This document shows, one piece after another, positions 7,721 through 14,756 of a DNA stretch of 19,372 bases (the stretch's first letter is position 1; every line of letters starts with the position of its first letter). Under the pieces are notes generated by a model that saw nothing but the letters and a program-made list of their open reading frames with translations, did no database searches and was not told the DNA's origin. The stretch covers positions 1-19,372 of the forward strand of contig JAGBEM010000156.1 of NCBI GenBank assembly GCA_017936985.1, written 5' to 3'. The stretch is from Oscillospiraceae bacterium (lineage in GTDB: Bacteria > Bacillota_A > Clostridia > Oscillospirales > Oscillospiraceae). The position numbers and the translations under genes are program-made.

Positions 7721-8160
7721 TTCGATATGAGCAAATGAACGCATCCCACATCGGTCAGGTGGCGCAGCTGGAAAAGCTTTGTTTTTCCGATCCCTGGAGC
7801 GAAAAAAGCATTTCTTCAGAGCTGGATAACGAGCTGTCTTTTTGGCTGGTGGCGCTGGATGGGGATACGGTTGCCGGATATATCGGTTCTCAAAGCGTTC
7901 TCGGAGAGTCGGATATGATGAATGTGGCGGTGCATCCTGCGTATCGCCGGCAGAGAATCGCCCAAGGGCTGGTGACCCAGCTGGCAGCGGCACTGAAAGA
8001 AAAAGGCAATCACTGCCTGACCCTGGAAGTCCGTGCTTCCAATGCTCCTGCCATTGGGCTTTATGAAAAGCTGGGCTTTATGGAAGTGGGCCGACGCCCT
8101 AATTATTACCGCAATCCTAAAGAGGACGCGCTGATCCTGCGAAAGGAGTGGCAGATATGA
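7717..8160 (+). CDS. rimI: RimI-type GNAT N-acetyltransferase
   Basis: A 147-residue GNAT enzyme, the normal size for RimI, which acetylates the N-terminal alanine of ribosomal protein S18. The start matches RimI (RYEQMNASHIGQVAQLEKLC with FSDPWSEKSI). The acetyl-CoA loop is in VHPAYRRQRIAQGLVTQL near residue 68 (R-x2-x-I/G-x-A pattern), followed by LEVRASNAPAIGLYEKLGF and the C-terminal RRPNYY motif typical of RimI. ATG at 7717 overlaps the polA stop by 4 nt and its own stop overlaps the tsaD start. RimI commonly neighbours tsaD in bacteria; tsaB and tsaE are not present here. Confidence 0.93.
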   Translation: MIRYEQMNASHIGQVAQLEKLCFSDPWSEKSISSELDNELSFWLVALDGDTVAGYIGSQSVLGESDMMNVAVHPAYRRQRIAQGLVTQLAAALKEKGNHCLTLEVRASNAPAIGLYEKLGFMEVGRRPNYYRNPKEDALILRKEWQI

Positions 8161-9173
8161 ATATTATGGCTGTGGAATCTTCCTGTGACGAAACTGCGGT
8201 AGCCATCGTTAAAGATGGCAGGGAAGTGCTGTGCGACTGCATTGCATCCCAGGTGGAGCTGCACAGGATCTATGGCGGCGTTGTGCCGGAGATCGCATCG
8301 CGAAAGCATATCGAAGCGATTTACGGACTAGCAGACCAGGCGCTTATGCAAACCGGGCTGACGCGGCAGGATATTGATGCCGTGGCGGTGACCTATGCGC
8401 CGGGGCTTATCGGTGCGGTGCTGGTGGGCGTGAATTTTGCCAAAGCGGCTGCACTGGCAATGAACAAACCGCTGATCCCTGTCCACCACATCCGGGGGCA
8501 TATTGCGGCGAATTATATCGTATACCCCGAGCTGAAGCCGCCGTTTTTGTGCCTGGTGGTGTCCGGCGGTCATACCATGATCGTCGATGTGAAGGATTAT
8601 ACTGATATGCAGATCCTTGGCGGCACTTTGGATGATGCTGCCGGTGAATCCTTTGATAAGGTGGCCCGGGTTTTGGGTATGCCCTATCCCGGCGGCGCCG
8701 CACTGGACAAGGCTGCGGCCATGGGAGACGAAACGAAGTACGATCTTCCCCGGAGCAAGCCTGGCGAGAATCCCTATAATATGAGTTTTTCCGGTTTAAA
8801 GACCGCGGCGCTGAATCTGATCCACCATGCCCAGCAGGTGGGAGAGGAACTGGATATTCCCAGTTTGTGCGCGGCGTTTTCCGCGGCGGTATCGGATACG
8901 CTGGTGCCGAGAGTTGTCCGGGCCTTGGAAGAGACTGGCTATCGGAAGATCGCTGTTGCAGGCGGTGTGGCGGCCAATTCCCGGATCCGCCGGGATGTTT
9001 TGGCGGCTGCGGAAAAGCTGGGAGCGCAGGTTTATATGCCGCCGCTTTCCCTCTGCGGCGATAACGCAGCGATGATCGGTGCCCAGGGCTATTATGAATT
9101 TTTGGCAGACAATACGGCAGATATGAGACTGAATGCTTATGCCACAAAATCCATTTTGGGAGAGACGATTTAA
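8157..9173 (+). CDS. tsaD: tRNA N6-threonylcarbamoyladenosine transferase TsaD
   Basis: A 338-residue ASKHA-fold enzyme that, with TsaB and TsaE, transfers threonylcarbamoyl from TC-AMP to A37 of ANN-decoding tRNAs. Visible family motifs are MAVESSCDETAVA at the N-terminus, the metal-binding HxxxH as H111 and H115 (HHIRGH), VVSGGHT near residue 138, AAGESFDKVARVLG, and AGGVAANSRIR with LCGDNAAMIG near the C-terminus. ATG at 8157 is 8 nt after AAGGAG (8143-8148) and overlaps the rimI stop; an in-frame GTG at 8148 lies within the ribosome binding site and is rejected. It is the last gene before the terminator of the T-box operon. Confidence 0.97.
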   Translation: MNIMAVESSCDETAVAIVKDGREVLCDCIASQVELHRIYGGVVPEIASRKHIEAIYGLADQALMQTGLTRQDIDAVAVTYAPGLIGAVLVGVNFAKAAALAMNKPLIPVHHIRGHIAANYIVYPELKPPFLCLVVSGGHTMIVDVKDYTDMQILGGTLDDAAGESFDKVARVLGMPYPGGAALDKAAAMGDETKYDLPRSKPGENPYNMSFSGLKTAALNLIHHAQQVGEELDIPSLCAAFSAAVSDTLVPRVVRALEETGYRKIAVAGGVAANSRIRRDVLAAAEKLGAQVYMPPLSLCGDNAAMIGAQGYYEFLADNTADMRLNAYATKSILGETI

Positions 9174-9176
9174 TAG

Positions 9177-9212
9177 AAAATACAGGGGCGAAAATCCGCT
9201 CCTGTATTTTTT
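9177..9212 (+). terminator. Rho-independent terminator of the cysS-polA-rimI-tsaD operon
   Basis: AAAATACAGG (from 9177) pairs with CCTGTATTTT, extended inwards by GCG/CGC across one mismatched or wobble position, and is followed by Ts to 9212. It starts 3 nt after the tsaD stop and is the first terminator since the T-box attenuator. The A-rich left flank could make it bidirectional. Confidence 0.9.
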
Positions 9213-9218
9213 GCATCC

Positions 9219-9389
9219 TGTGGGTAATTACATACAATTTGTGAATAATCATTAATTGTACTTCGGGTGAAAAAGAAACTGCCCCGAGGAATAATTTGAA
9301 AAAGCCGGAGTTTGACGGGATTTGACCAATTTCGACAGGGACAAGTGCCAGGTACAGCCTGTGGAAAAACCTGTGGATAGTGTGAATAA
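9219..9389 (-). promoter_or_regulatory. Cluster of five DnaA-box-like 9-mers
   Basis: Read on the minus strand against TTATCCACA or the relaxed TTWTNCACA, the sites are TTACCCACA (9219-9227), TTATTCACA (9240-9248), TTTTCCACA (9360-9368), CTATCCACA (9372-9380) and TTATTCACA (9381-9389). Three match the relaxed consensus exactly and two have one mismatch. All have the same orientation; the last three are packed in 30 bp, with the last two directly abutting. An AT-rich stretch follows from about 9405 to 9500. The 372-bp gap between tsaD and the GNAT gene holds otherwise only the tsaD terminator and the GNAT promoter. DnaA binding is inferred from sequence only. Confidence 0.45.
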
Positions 9390-9481
9390 CTTTCCAGAGA
9401 GGGCTAAAATTATGTATTTATGTAAACTGAATGAATAGAGAATATACACGAAAAACGGAACTTTTTGACGAAATATCTGTG

Positions 9482-9510
9482 TTGCGATAAGATAAATACT
9501 ATGATATAGT
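9482..9510 (+). promoter_or_regulatory. Promoter of the GNAT acetyltransferase gene
   Basis: TTGCGA (9482-9487) and TATAGT (9505-9510) are 17 bp apart, and TG at 9502-9503 makes an extended -10. The predicted start near 9517 leaves a short leader before GGGAGG and the ATG at 9546. An overlapping TTGACG (9465-9470) lacks a well-spaced -10. Confidence 0.7.
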
Positions 9511-9545
9511 GATGCAGAAGAATTCTGTGCAACGGGAGGATCCTT

Positions 9546-10040
9546 ATGCTTAAGATCGCAGAAAAACTGAATGAATTGGATTTTGGGCAGCTGATGGCGG
9601 TCTATGAAGAGGGGAATCTGGAAAACGGGGCCGAACTTTGGCCGGAGTTGTCCCGGGGACAGCAGATCCTCCGGGCGGAACAGGATTTTTACCAGTATCT
9701 TCGGGAATGCTTCTTCACCACCGAGGGGGCGATCTATGCGCTGTGGGTGATAGACGGGCAATATGTCAGCGCTCTGCGGCTGGAGCCCTATCAGGACGGA
9801 CTGCTTCTGGAAGCGTTGGAGACAGCCCCGGAACACCGCCACAAGGGCTATGCGTCCAAACTGATCCGCTCGGTTTTGGAGTGGGTCGGAAATCAGAAGG
9901 TTTATTCCCATGTTTCCAAGCGGAATGCGGCCTCTTTGCGCACCCATGAAAAAAGCGGTTTTCACAGAATTTTGGAGCACGCGGTGTACGCCGATGGCTC
10001 TGTGCTGACAAGCTCCTGCACGTTCTGCAGCCAGATATAA
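9546..10040 (+). CDS. GNAT family N-acetyltransferase
   Basis: A 164-residue GNAT-fold protein. The acetyl-CoA-binding A motif is ALETAPEHRHKGYASKLI near residues 92-110 (R-x-x-G-x-A type), preceded by a beta strand with ALWVIDGQYVSALRLEPY and followed by VSKRNAASLRTHEKSGF, the usual N-x2-S-x2-x-H-x-K-x-GF end of the domain. The substrate is unknown. It has its own extended -10 promoter and a GGGAGG ribosome binding site, and a hairpin terminator follows the stop, so it appears monocistronic. The 5' region adjoins the DnaA-box-like cluster. Confidence 0.88.
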   Translation: MLKIAEKLNELDFGQLMAVYEEGNLENGAELWPELSRGQQILRAEQDFYQYLRECFFTTEGAIYALWVIDGQYVSALRLEPYQDGLLLEALETAPEHRHKGYASKLIRSVLEWVGNQKVYSHVSKRNAASLRTHEKSGFHRILEHAVYADGSVLTSSCTFCSQI

Positions 10041-10067
10041 AAAAGACCCTCCCGGATGGGAGGGTCA
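10041..10067. terminator. Bidirectional terminator between convergent genes
   Basis: GACCCTCCC (10045-10053) and GGGAGGGTC (10058-10066) form a perfect 9-bp stem with a GGAT loop. Read on the minus strand it is followed by six Ts (10039-10044 complement), a strong terminator for the small minus-strand membrane gene. On the plus strand the tail CAAATTGTTG is weaker, but the hairpin lies directly after the GNAT stop. Confidence 0.85.
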
Positions 10068-10078
10068 AATTGTTGTCT

Positions 10079-10372
10079 TCAGATGGCCGGACTGGGGAAG
10101 TTGCAGATTAGCGATACGATGGTGCATACCAAGATCGATGCAAAGCCGGTGGTCAGCCATAAACTGCGCTGGCGCAGAAGCTCCTGGGAAATATACAGAA
10201 ATGCCAGGGATAAAAGAGGCATCAAAATGGCAAAAATAGCCGTAACGACTTTGACCCACAGGATACCAACACCGGAAAATATGAGAAACAGCAGAAAATC
10301 CACAGCAGTAGCGATGAGCAAAACAGTCATCAGCTGTTCCAGATCCTTATAACGATTGCGTCTTTCTTCCAT
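10079..10372 (-). CDS. Small three-helix membrane protein of unknown function
   Basis: A 97-residue protein I do not recognise. A charged N-terminus (MEERRNRYKDLEQL) is followed by three hydrophobic segments at about residues 15-33, 36-58 and 68-90, and a short tail NFPSPAI. ATG at 10372 is selected because AGGAGGG (complement of 10380-10386) lies 7 nt upstream; a longer reading to 10420 lacks a site. It is convergent with the GNAT gene and shares its terminator, and is divergent from scpA, whose promoter lies about 100 bp away. A -10/-35 pair for this gene was not clearly identified. Good ribosome binding site, terminator and hydrophobic pattern support a real gene. Confidence 0.7.
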   Translation of the reverse strand: MEERRNRYKDLEQLMTVLLIATAVDFLLFLIFSGVGILWVKVVTAIFAILMPLLSLAFLYISQELLRQRSLWLTTGFASILVCTIVSLICNFPSPAI

Positions 10373-10467
10373 AATGCATCCCTCCTGATTTCTTCTAATA
10401 TCTTTATAGCACATTTGCACGAAAAAAGCAACCGTTTTCCGGAAATTGTCAATTTTTGGGGAAAGAC

Positions 10468-10496
10468 TTGCACCATAACAAAAATAGTGTTATAAT
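10468..10496 (+). promoter_or_regulatory. Promoter of the scpA operon
   Basis: TTGCAC (10468-10473) and a perfect TATAAT (10491-10496) are 17 bp apart, with TG at 10488-10489 forming an extended -10. The predicted start is near 10503, 35 nt before the scpA ATG. Confidence 0.88.
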
Positions 10497-10537
10497 AGCA
10501 GAAATTATCATGGGTAAGTACTGTGCAAGGAGCCGTT

Positions 10538-11335
10538 ATGACAGAACCGCAATACCGCCTGGAGGGCATCGTCCATACCCGGACGGAACAAATGGAGGAC
10601 TTTGAAGGACCTCTGGATGTTATTTTTCTGCTATTGAGCAAAAATAAAATAGAGATCCAGGACGTGTCCATCACCGCCATTTTGGAGCAGTATCTGGCTT
10701 ACCTGGATGAAATGAAGCGGCTGGATATGGAGATCGCCAGCGAGTTCATCACTATGGCGTCCCACCTGATGCTGATCAAGACAAAGATGCTGCTGTCTGC
10801 TGCGGAGCAGGCGGAAGCGGAAAGTGAGCTGGATCTGCTGCGTCAGTCTTTGATCGAGCGTCAGCGCAAGGAAGCCATCGAACAGATCCGTGTTGCCATT
10901 TCCTGGCTGGAGCCTCGCAATGAGATTGGCCGGTGTTTGTTCACCAAAGAGCCGGAGCCGCTGCGCAAAGATCAGACCTACCGTTATCAACATGAAACGG
11001 CGGATCTTTTACGGGCGCTGGATGAGATCGCGGAGCGCAATCAGCGCCGTTTGCCGCCGCCAACGGTGAATTTTAAGGGTATCGTTGGCAAAGAACCCTA
11101 CCCTGTGACCCGGAAGACCGGCGAGCTGCTGCGCAGATTGATCCTGCGTGGTGTAGAGAAACTGAAAAATCTGTTTAAGGGCAATAAGAGCCGCTCGGAG
11201 ATCGTGGCTACCTTTATTTCCGTGCTGGAAATGTGCAAGACCGGTACGGTGTGTTTGGAAGGCGATGTCAACGGAGAAAATCCGGATGTGCGGCTGATAG
11301 ATGAAACAAAAGCGAAAACGGAGGAAGTGACCTGA
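10538..11335 (+). CDS. scpA: Segregation and condensation protein A
   Basis: A 265-residue kleisin subunit of the bacterial SMC condensin. The N-terminal SMC-neck-binding region shows EDFEGPLDVIFLLLSKNKIEIQDVSI, split here as FEGPLDVIFLLLSKNKI and IQDVSITAILEQYL, then the helical EIASEFITMASHLMLIKTKMLL segment. The C-terminal winged helix is RSEIVATFISVLEMCKTGTV near residue 225. ScpA bridges the SMC heads and binds ScpB dimers to organise the nucleoid. ATG at 10538 follows AAGGAG (10527-10532); a GTG at 10523 is in frame but lies upstream of the binding site. The stop overlaps the scpB start (TGATG). Confidence 0.96.
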   Translation: MTEPQYRLEGIVHTRTEQMEDFEGPLDVIFLLLSKNKIEIQDVSITAILEQYLAYLDEMKRLDMEIASEFITMASHLMLIKTKMLLSAAEQAEAESELDLLRQSLIERQRKEAIEQIRVAISWLEPRNEIGRCLFTKEPEPLRKDQTYRYQHETADLLRALDEIAERNQRRLPPPTVNFKGIVGKEPYPVTRKTGELLRRLILRGVEKLKNLFKGNKSRSEIVATFISVLEMCKTGTVCLEGDVNGENPDVRLIDETKAKTEEVT

Positions 11336-11898
11336 TGGAATTAACGGAATTGCAAAGAGCCATCGAGGCCATTTTGTTTGCAGCCGGTGAGCGGATCGAG
11401 GTATCCCGGCTGGCTGCGGTATTGGAAACCGATGAAAAGGATATTATAGCAGCGGCAGATGCCATGGCGGATGCCTGGGCATTTGAGCGCAGAGGTATCC
11501 GAATCATGAAGCTGGAAAAGGGTTACCAGATGGTGTCCTCCGGCGAAATGGCAGAATTTGTGACCAAGGCGCTGGAAACCAGAAAGCCCCCCAAGCTGTC
11601 GTCCTCCCAGCTGGAGACCCTGACGATCATTGCGTACTATCAGCCGGCGACCAAGGCGATGGTGGAGCAGATCCGCGGTGTGGACAGCTCCTACTCGGTG
11701 GGTGCCCTGCTCAATAAGAAGCTGATCGAGGAGGCCGGACGGCTCAATGTTCCCGGCAGACCCATTCAGTACAGGACTACGCCGGACTTCTTGCGTACCT
11801 TTGGTATTTCCTCGTTGGAGGAACTGCCGGAGATCGAGAAGGTCAACTTCGGTGAGCCGATCCCTGAAGAGGAGCCGGCACCGGTGGAGGAAGGCTGA
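11335..11898 (+). CDS. scpB: Segregation and condensation protein B
   Basis: A 187-residue protein (family about 170-200) with two winged-helix domains. The N-terminus LQRAIEAILFAAGERIEVSRLA and the central SSSQLETLTIIAYYQPATKAMVEQIRGVDS with the following GRPIQYRTTPDFLRTFGISSLEELP are signature ScpB sequence. ScpB dimers bind the ScpA linker in the SMC complex. It starts one base inside the scpA stop codon and ends overlapping the next gene. The acidic, proline-rich tail is typical and likely disordered. Confidence 0.97.
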   Translation: MELTELQRAIEAILFAAGERIEVSRLAAVLETDEKDIIAAADAMADAWAFERRGIRIMKLEKGYQMVSSGEMAEFVTKALETRKPPKLSSSQLETLTIIAYYQPATKAMVEQIRGVDSSYSVGALLNKKLIEEAGRLNVPGRPIQYRTTPDFLRTFGISSLEELPEIEKVNFGEPIPEEEPAPVEEG

Positions 11899-12509
11899 TG
11901 GGCTGGCTGATCGCCCTTGCAGTGATCGTGCTGCTTGCGATACTGCCGGTGGGTGTCAGTGCGATCTATGATGAAGCAGGACCTTTGATCCGGTTGATAT
12001 TTGGGCCGGTGAAGCTGCAGGTATTTCCGTCCAAGAAAAAATCTTCAGCGTCCAAAAAGAAAAAGCAGAAAAAGGAAAAAGCCCAGCCAGCCGGACAGGC
12101 AGGGAAAGCACAGGGCACTTCCAAAGGCGGCAAGCTGACGGATTTTCTGCCCATTGTCCAGACGATTCTGGAGTTTTTGGTGGATTTCCGGCGTAAGATC
12201 CGGGTGAACCGACTGGAAATGAAGCTGACCCTGGCAGGGGATGACCCTTGCGATCTGGCGGTCAATTATGGCCGCGCCTGGGCAGCGTTGGGAAATCTGG
12301 AACCTCAGCTGGACAGGCTGTTTGTTATCAAAAAGAAAAATCTTCAGGTCCAGTGTGACTTTGAAGAGACTGATACCCGGATCATAGCCCGGCTGGATCT
12401 GACGATCACGGTCGGAAGACTGCTGGGACTGGCAGCGCGGTATGGCGTCCGGGTCCTTCGGGAATTTTTATCCATTATGAAATTAAGAAAAGGCGGTGCG
12501 GTAAAATGA
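11898..12509 (+). CDS. DUF2953 (YtfI-like) membrane-anchored protein
   Basis: A 203-residue protein with one N-terminal membrane helix (about 3-22, LIALAVIVLLAILPVGV), a beta-rich patch, a highly basic low-complexity linker at about 46-78 (Lys, Ala, Gln, Gly), and a C-terminal domain with KIRVNRLEMKLTLAGDDPCD and a closing amphipathic helix. This pattern, and its position directly before ytfJ, fit the DUF2953 family, whose B. subtilis member YtfI is encoded next to ytfJ. Function is unknown, with association to sporulation by context. It overlaps scpB (TGATG) and ytfJ (ATGA), so it is in the same transcript. Assignment is by pattern and neighbourhood. Confidence 0.75.
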   Translation: MGWLIALAVIVLLAILPVGVSAIYDEAGPLIRLIFGPVKLQVFPSKKKSSASKKKKQKKEKAQPAGQAGKAQGTSKGGKLTDFLPIVQTILEFLVDFRRKIRVNRLEMKLTLAGDDPCDLAVNYGRAWAALGNLEPQLDRLFVIKKKNLQVQCDFEETDTRIIARLDLTITVGRLLGLAARYGVRVLREFLSIMKLRKGGAVK

Positions 12510-12895
12510 GCCAGAATCTTCCCAATATGATGGAAAGTACCATTGCAAAGATCCGTGAAATGGTGGATGTGAATTCTGTTATCGGCGATCCGATCACAGC
12601 AGGCGGTGTGACCATTATTCCCATTTCCAAGGTCAGCGTCGGCTTTGGCGGCGGTGGCAGCGATTATGTGTCCCGTAACCTCAACAAGCAGGAAAATCCC
12701 TTTGGCGGCGGCGCAGGCGGCGGCATTAAGGTGACCCCCGTTGCGTTTCTGATCATTAAGGAAGGCTCCGTGCGGATGCTGCCGGTGGCAGCCCCTGCCA
12801 ATACGACGGCTGACCGCATCGTGGAGCAGGTCCCCGATCTTCTGGATAAGGTTTCTGCATTCATCGATTCCAGAACCAAGAAGAACGAAGAATAA
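12506..12895 (+). CDS. ytfJ: GerW family sporulation protein YtfJ
   Basis: A 129-residue protein matching the GerW/YtfJ family: an N-terminal helix ESTIAKIREMVDVNSVIGDPI, then GGVTIIPISKVSVGFGGGG, a second glycine-rich stretch NPFGGGAGGGIKVTPVAFLI, and a C-terminal AADRIVEQ-type helix ahead of a charged tail. In Bacillus the homologue is made in the forespore and affects germination. The gene therefore hints that the organism, or its ancestor, forms spores. ATG at 12506 overlaps the DUF2953 stop by 4 nt. About 39 nt of non-coding DNA with a hairpin separates it from the next gene. Confidence 0.92.
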   Translation: MSQNLPNMMESTIAKIREMVDVNSVIGDPITAGGVTIIPISKVSVGFGGGGSDYVSRNLNKQENPFGGGAGGGIKVTPVAFLIIKEGSVRMLPVAAPANTTADRIVEQVPDLLDKVSAFIDSRTKKNEE

Positions 12896-12896
12896 A

Positions 12897-12935
12897 TTTT
12901 CTTCCTGCGGAAAAACTATCCGCGGGTGAAGAAAA
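12897..12935 (+). promoter_or_regulatory. Hairpin covering the ribosome binding site of the D-Ala-D-Ala carboxypeptidase gene
   Basis: TTTTCTTC (12897-12904) is complementary to GAAGAAAA (12928-12935), and CTGCGG (12905-12910) pairs with CCGCGG (12920-12925) with one G-U, leaving GT 12926-12927 bulged and a 9-nt loop. The 3' arm contains GGGTGA, the only ribosome-binding-like sequence, and the A of the ATG at 12935. No T-run follows on the plus strand. It could restrain translation of the next cistron or act as a minus-strand terminator. Confidence 0.4.
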
Positions 12936-14026
12936 TGAAAAAAGCATTTACGCGGACGGCGGCTGCAGTTTTGGTCGCCGTCCTGTTTTTACCGTGCCAT
13001 GCAAAAGCGGTTTCTGCGCAGAAAGCCATTGTGAGGGATGCTCAGACCGGCAGGGTTCTGTTTCAAAAGGATGCGGACAGCCGCTCGCTGATCGCCAGTA
13101 CAACCAAGATCATGACAGCGCTGGTGGTCTGCCAGCAATGCAATGTACTGGATCGTATGAAGATCCCCAAGGAAGCGGTGGGAATTGAAGGTTCCTCCTT
13201 GTATTTGCAGGAAGGGGAAGTGCTGACAATCCAGGAACTGCTGTATGGACTCATGCTCCACAGCGGCAATGACGCAGCAGTGGCGCTGGCAATTTACTGC
13301 GGCGGCACGGTGGAGGGGTTCGTTCAGTTGATGAACGATAAAGCCCATCAACTCGGTTTGACAGGTACGCATTTTGAAAATCCCCATGGACTGGACAGCC
13401 CCAATCACTATTCCACCGCCAGAGATCTAGCAACCCTTGCGGCCTATGCCATGACCGATCCCATCTTTTATCAGACGGTATCGACCAAGTCTGTTCGGGT
13501 CGGCAACCGAAAACTGCAGAACCATAATAAGCTGCTGTGGCGTGTAGAAGGTGCAGACGGCGTTAAGACCGGTTTTACCAAAGCTGCGGGCAGGATCCTG
13601 GTTTCCAGTGCAACCCGGAACGGCCGCAGACTGATCTGCGTGACGATCAACGACGGAAACGATTGGGTAGACCACGCAACGCTGCTAGAAAACGGATTCT
13701 CCCGCTATACGATACGACAAATCATTTCTTTAGGAGATTGTATTGGCACTGCGGAAGTGGTCAGCGGACAGTCGCAAAGAGTGCAGCTGTTGGCTGCGGA
13801 GGATTTTGCATATCCGCTGGCGCAAGATGAGCAAGTGCAGATCGTTCTGTCCGGGCCAGGCTTTGATTATGCGCCGGTGGTCCAGGGAGAAAAGGCAGGT
13901 TTTGCCTATATCTGCATTGGTGACAACTGCGTAGGGAAAGTCGCCGTGGTATACGGACAGACTGTGGAACAGGAAAAAGTTGAGAAAAAATACTTTTGGG
14001 ATAAATGGTTTGGAGGGAATGCATGA
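12935..14026 (+). CDS. D-alanyl-D-alanine carboxypeptidase (peptidase S11, DacF-like)
   Basis: A 363-residue low-molecular-weight penicillin-binding protein that trims the terminal D-Ala from peptidoglycan stem peptides outside the membrane. It has a signal peptide (KKAFTRTAAAVLVAVLFLP, cleavage after about A28) and the three S11 motifs: SxxK at 55-58 (STTK, nucleophile S55), SxN at 110-112 (SGN) and KTG at 211-213. The region after about 255 is a beta-rich PBP5_C-like domain, and the tail (KKYFWDKWF) may bind the membrane. ATG at 12935 follows GGGTGA; GTG at 12926 is also in frame and would add three residues. Placement behind ytfJ and before rluB resembles sporulation dac loci of Bacillus, but spmA/spmB are absent. 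Confidence 0.93.
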   Translation: MKKAFTRTAAAVLVAVLFLPCHAKAVSAQKAIVRDAQTGRVLFQKDADSRSLIASTTKIMTALVVCQQCNVLDRMKIPKEAVGIEGSSLYLQEGEVLTIQELLYGLMLHSGNDAAVALAIYCGGTVEGFVQLMNDKAHQLGLTGTHFENPHGLDSPNHYSTARDLATLAAYAMTDPIFYQTVSTKSVRVGNRKLQNHNKLLWRVEGADGVKTGFTKAAGRILVSSATRNGRRLICVTINDGNDWVDHATLLENGFSRYTIRQIISLGDCIGTAEVVSGQSQRVQLLAAEDFAYPLAQDEQVQIVLSGPGFDYAPVVQGEKAGFAYICIGDNCVGKVAVVYGQTVEQEKVEKKYFWDKWFGGNA

Positions 14027-14721
14027 CTGAGCGTTTACAGAAAATACTGTCTGCCCGGGGCATTACTTCCCGCCGCAAGGCAGAGGAATGGATCAAGGCA
14101 GGCCGTGTCAGTGTCAACGGAAAAATTGCCGCACTGGGTGACAGTGCTGATGCCGATACCGATAAGATCCTCCTGGACGGAAAACCGCTTCCGTCCCGGC
14201 AGGATCTCGTGTACATCATGCTGAATAAACCAAGAGGGTATGTGACGACGCTGTCTGATGAAAAAGGTCGCAGGACGGTTGCGGATCTGGTGGCTGACTG
14301 CACTGCCCGAGTATACCCTGTGGGGCGTCTGGATTATGATTCTGAGGGGCTGTTGATCCTTACCAATGACGGTGAATTTGCAAATGCGATGATGCACCCG
14401 AAGCATCAGGTGGAAAAAACCTACCGGGTGTGGGTCACCGGCTACCGCCCGGAGGCTACGCAACTGCTAAAACGCCCTATTGTGCTGGATGGCTATCAGA
14501 TTCATCCGCCGAAGGTGAAACTGCTTTCGGCATCCAATGACACAGCCTGCTACGAGGTGACCATCCATGAAGGCCGGAACCGACAGGTGCGCAGAATGTG
14601 CGATAGTGCAGGAATGACTGTGACCCGACTGCAGCGTATTCGGGAAGGGGCGCTGACATTGGGCAAGCTGCCTCTGGGCAAATGGCGCTTCTTAACAGAA
14701 GAAGAAAAGGCGAAGCTGTAA
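14023..14721 (+). CDS. rluB: RsuA/RluB-family pseudouridine synthase
   Basis: A 232-residue enzyme with an N-terminal S4 RNA-binding domain (LQKILSARGITSRRKAEEWI, residues 4-60), a linker with YIMLNKPRGYVTT, and the catalytic GRLDYDSEGLLILTNDG with nucleophile D104. HEGRNRQVRRMC near residue 185 is the conserved C-terminal motif of the family. These enzymes make one pseudouridine in rRNA; Gram-positive single-copy members of this type are usually assigned to the 23S RluB site, but RsuA-type 16S specificity cannot be excluded from sequence. ATG at 14023 follows GGAGGG (14012-14017) and overlaps the carboxypeptidase stop by 4 nt; a start at 14005 would sit before the binding site. Confidence 0.92.
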   Translation: MTERLQKILSARGITSRRKAEEWIKAGRVSVNGKIAALGDSADADTDKILLDGKPLPSRQDLVYIMLNKPRGYVTTLSDEKGRRTVADLVADCTARVYPVGRLDYDSEGLLILTNDGEFANAMMHPKHQVEKTYRVWVTGYRPEATQLLKRPIVLDGYQIHPPKVKLLSASNDTACYEVTIHEGRNRQVRRMCDSAGMTVTRLQRIREGALTLGKLPLGKWRFLTEEEKAKL

Positions 14722-14736
14722 TGGCTTCGTCTTTTT
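14711..14736 (+). terminator. Terminator overlapping the rluB stop
   Basis: CGAAGC (14711-14716) pairs with GCTTCG (14724-14729) around a loop that contains the TAA stop, followed by TCTTTTT. The last codons of rluB are part of the stem. It closes the scpA operon. Confidence 0.75.
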
Positions 14737-14756
14737 GCAATTTTTCTTTCAATTAC

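Noticed and set aside
6785..7993. 402-codon open frame on the minus strand
   Set aside because: It is antisense to polA and rimI, whose motifs are intact; the frame has no initiation site and a composition typical of shadow frames.
9219..9500. Main chromosomal origin
   Set aside because: DnaA-box-like sites and AT-rich DNA are present, but dnaA, dnaN, rpmH or gyrB are not in the window. A secondary DnaA-binding cluster is the more cautious reading.
9252..9980. 242-codon open frame on the minus strand
   Set aside because: It runs across the DnaA-box-like region, the GNAT promoter and the GNAT gene in antisense. The GNAT motifs on the plus strand and the promoter signals explain the region better.
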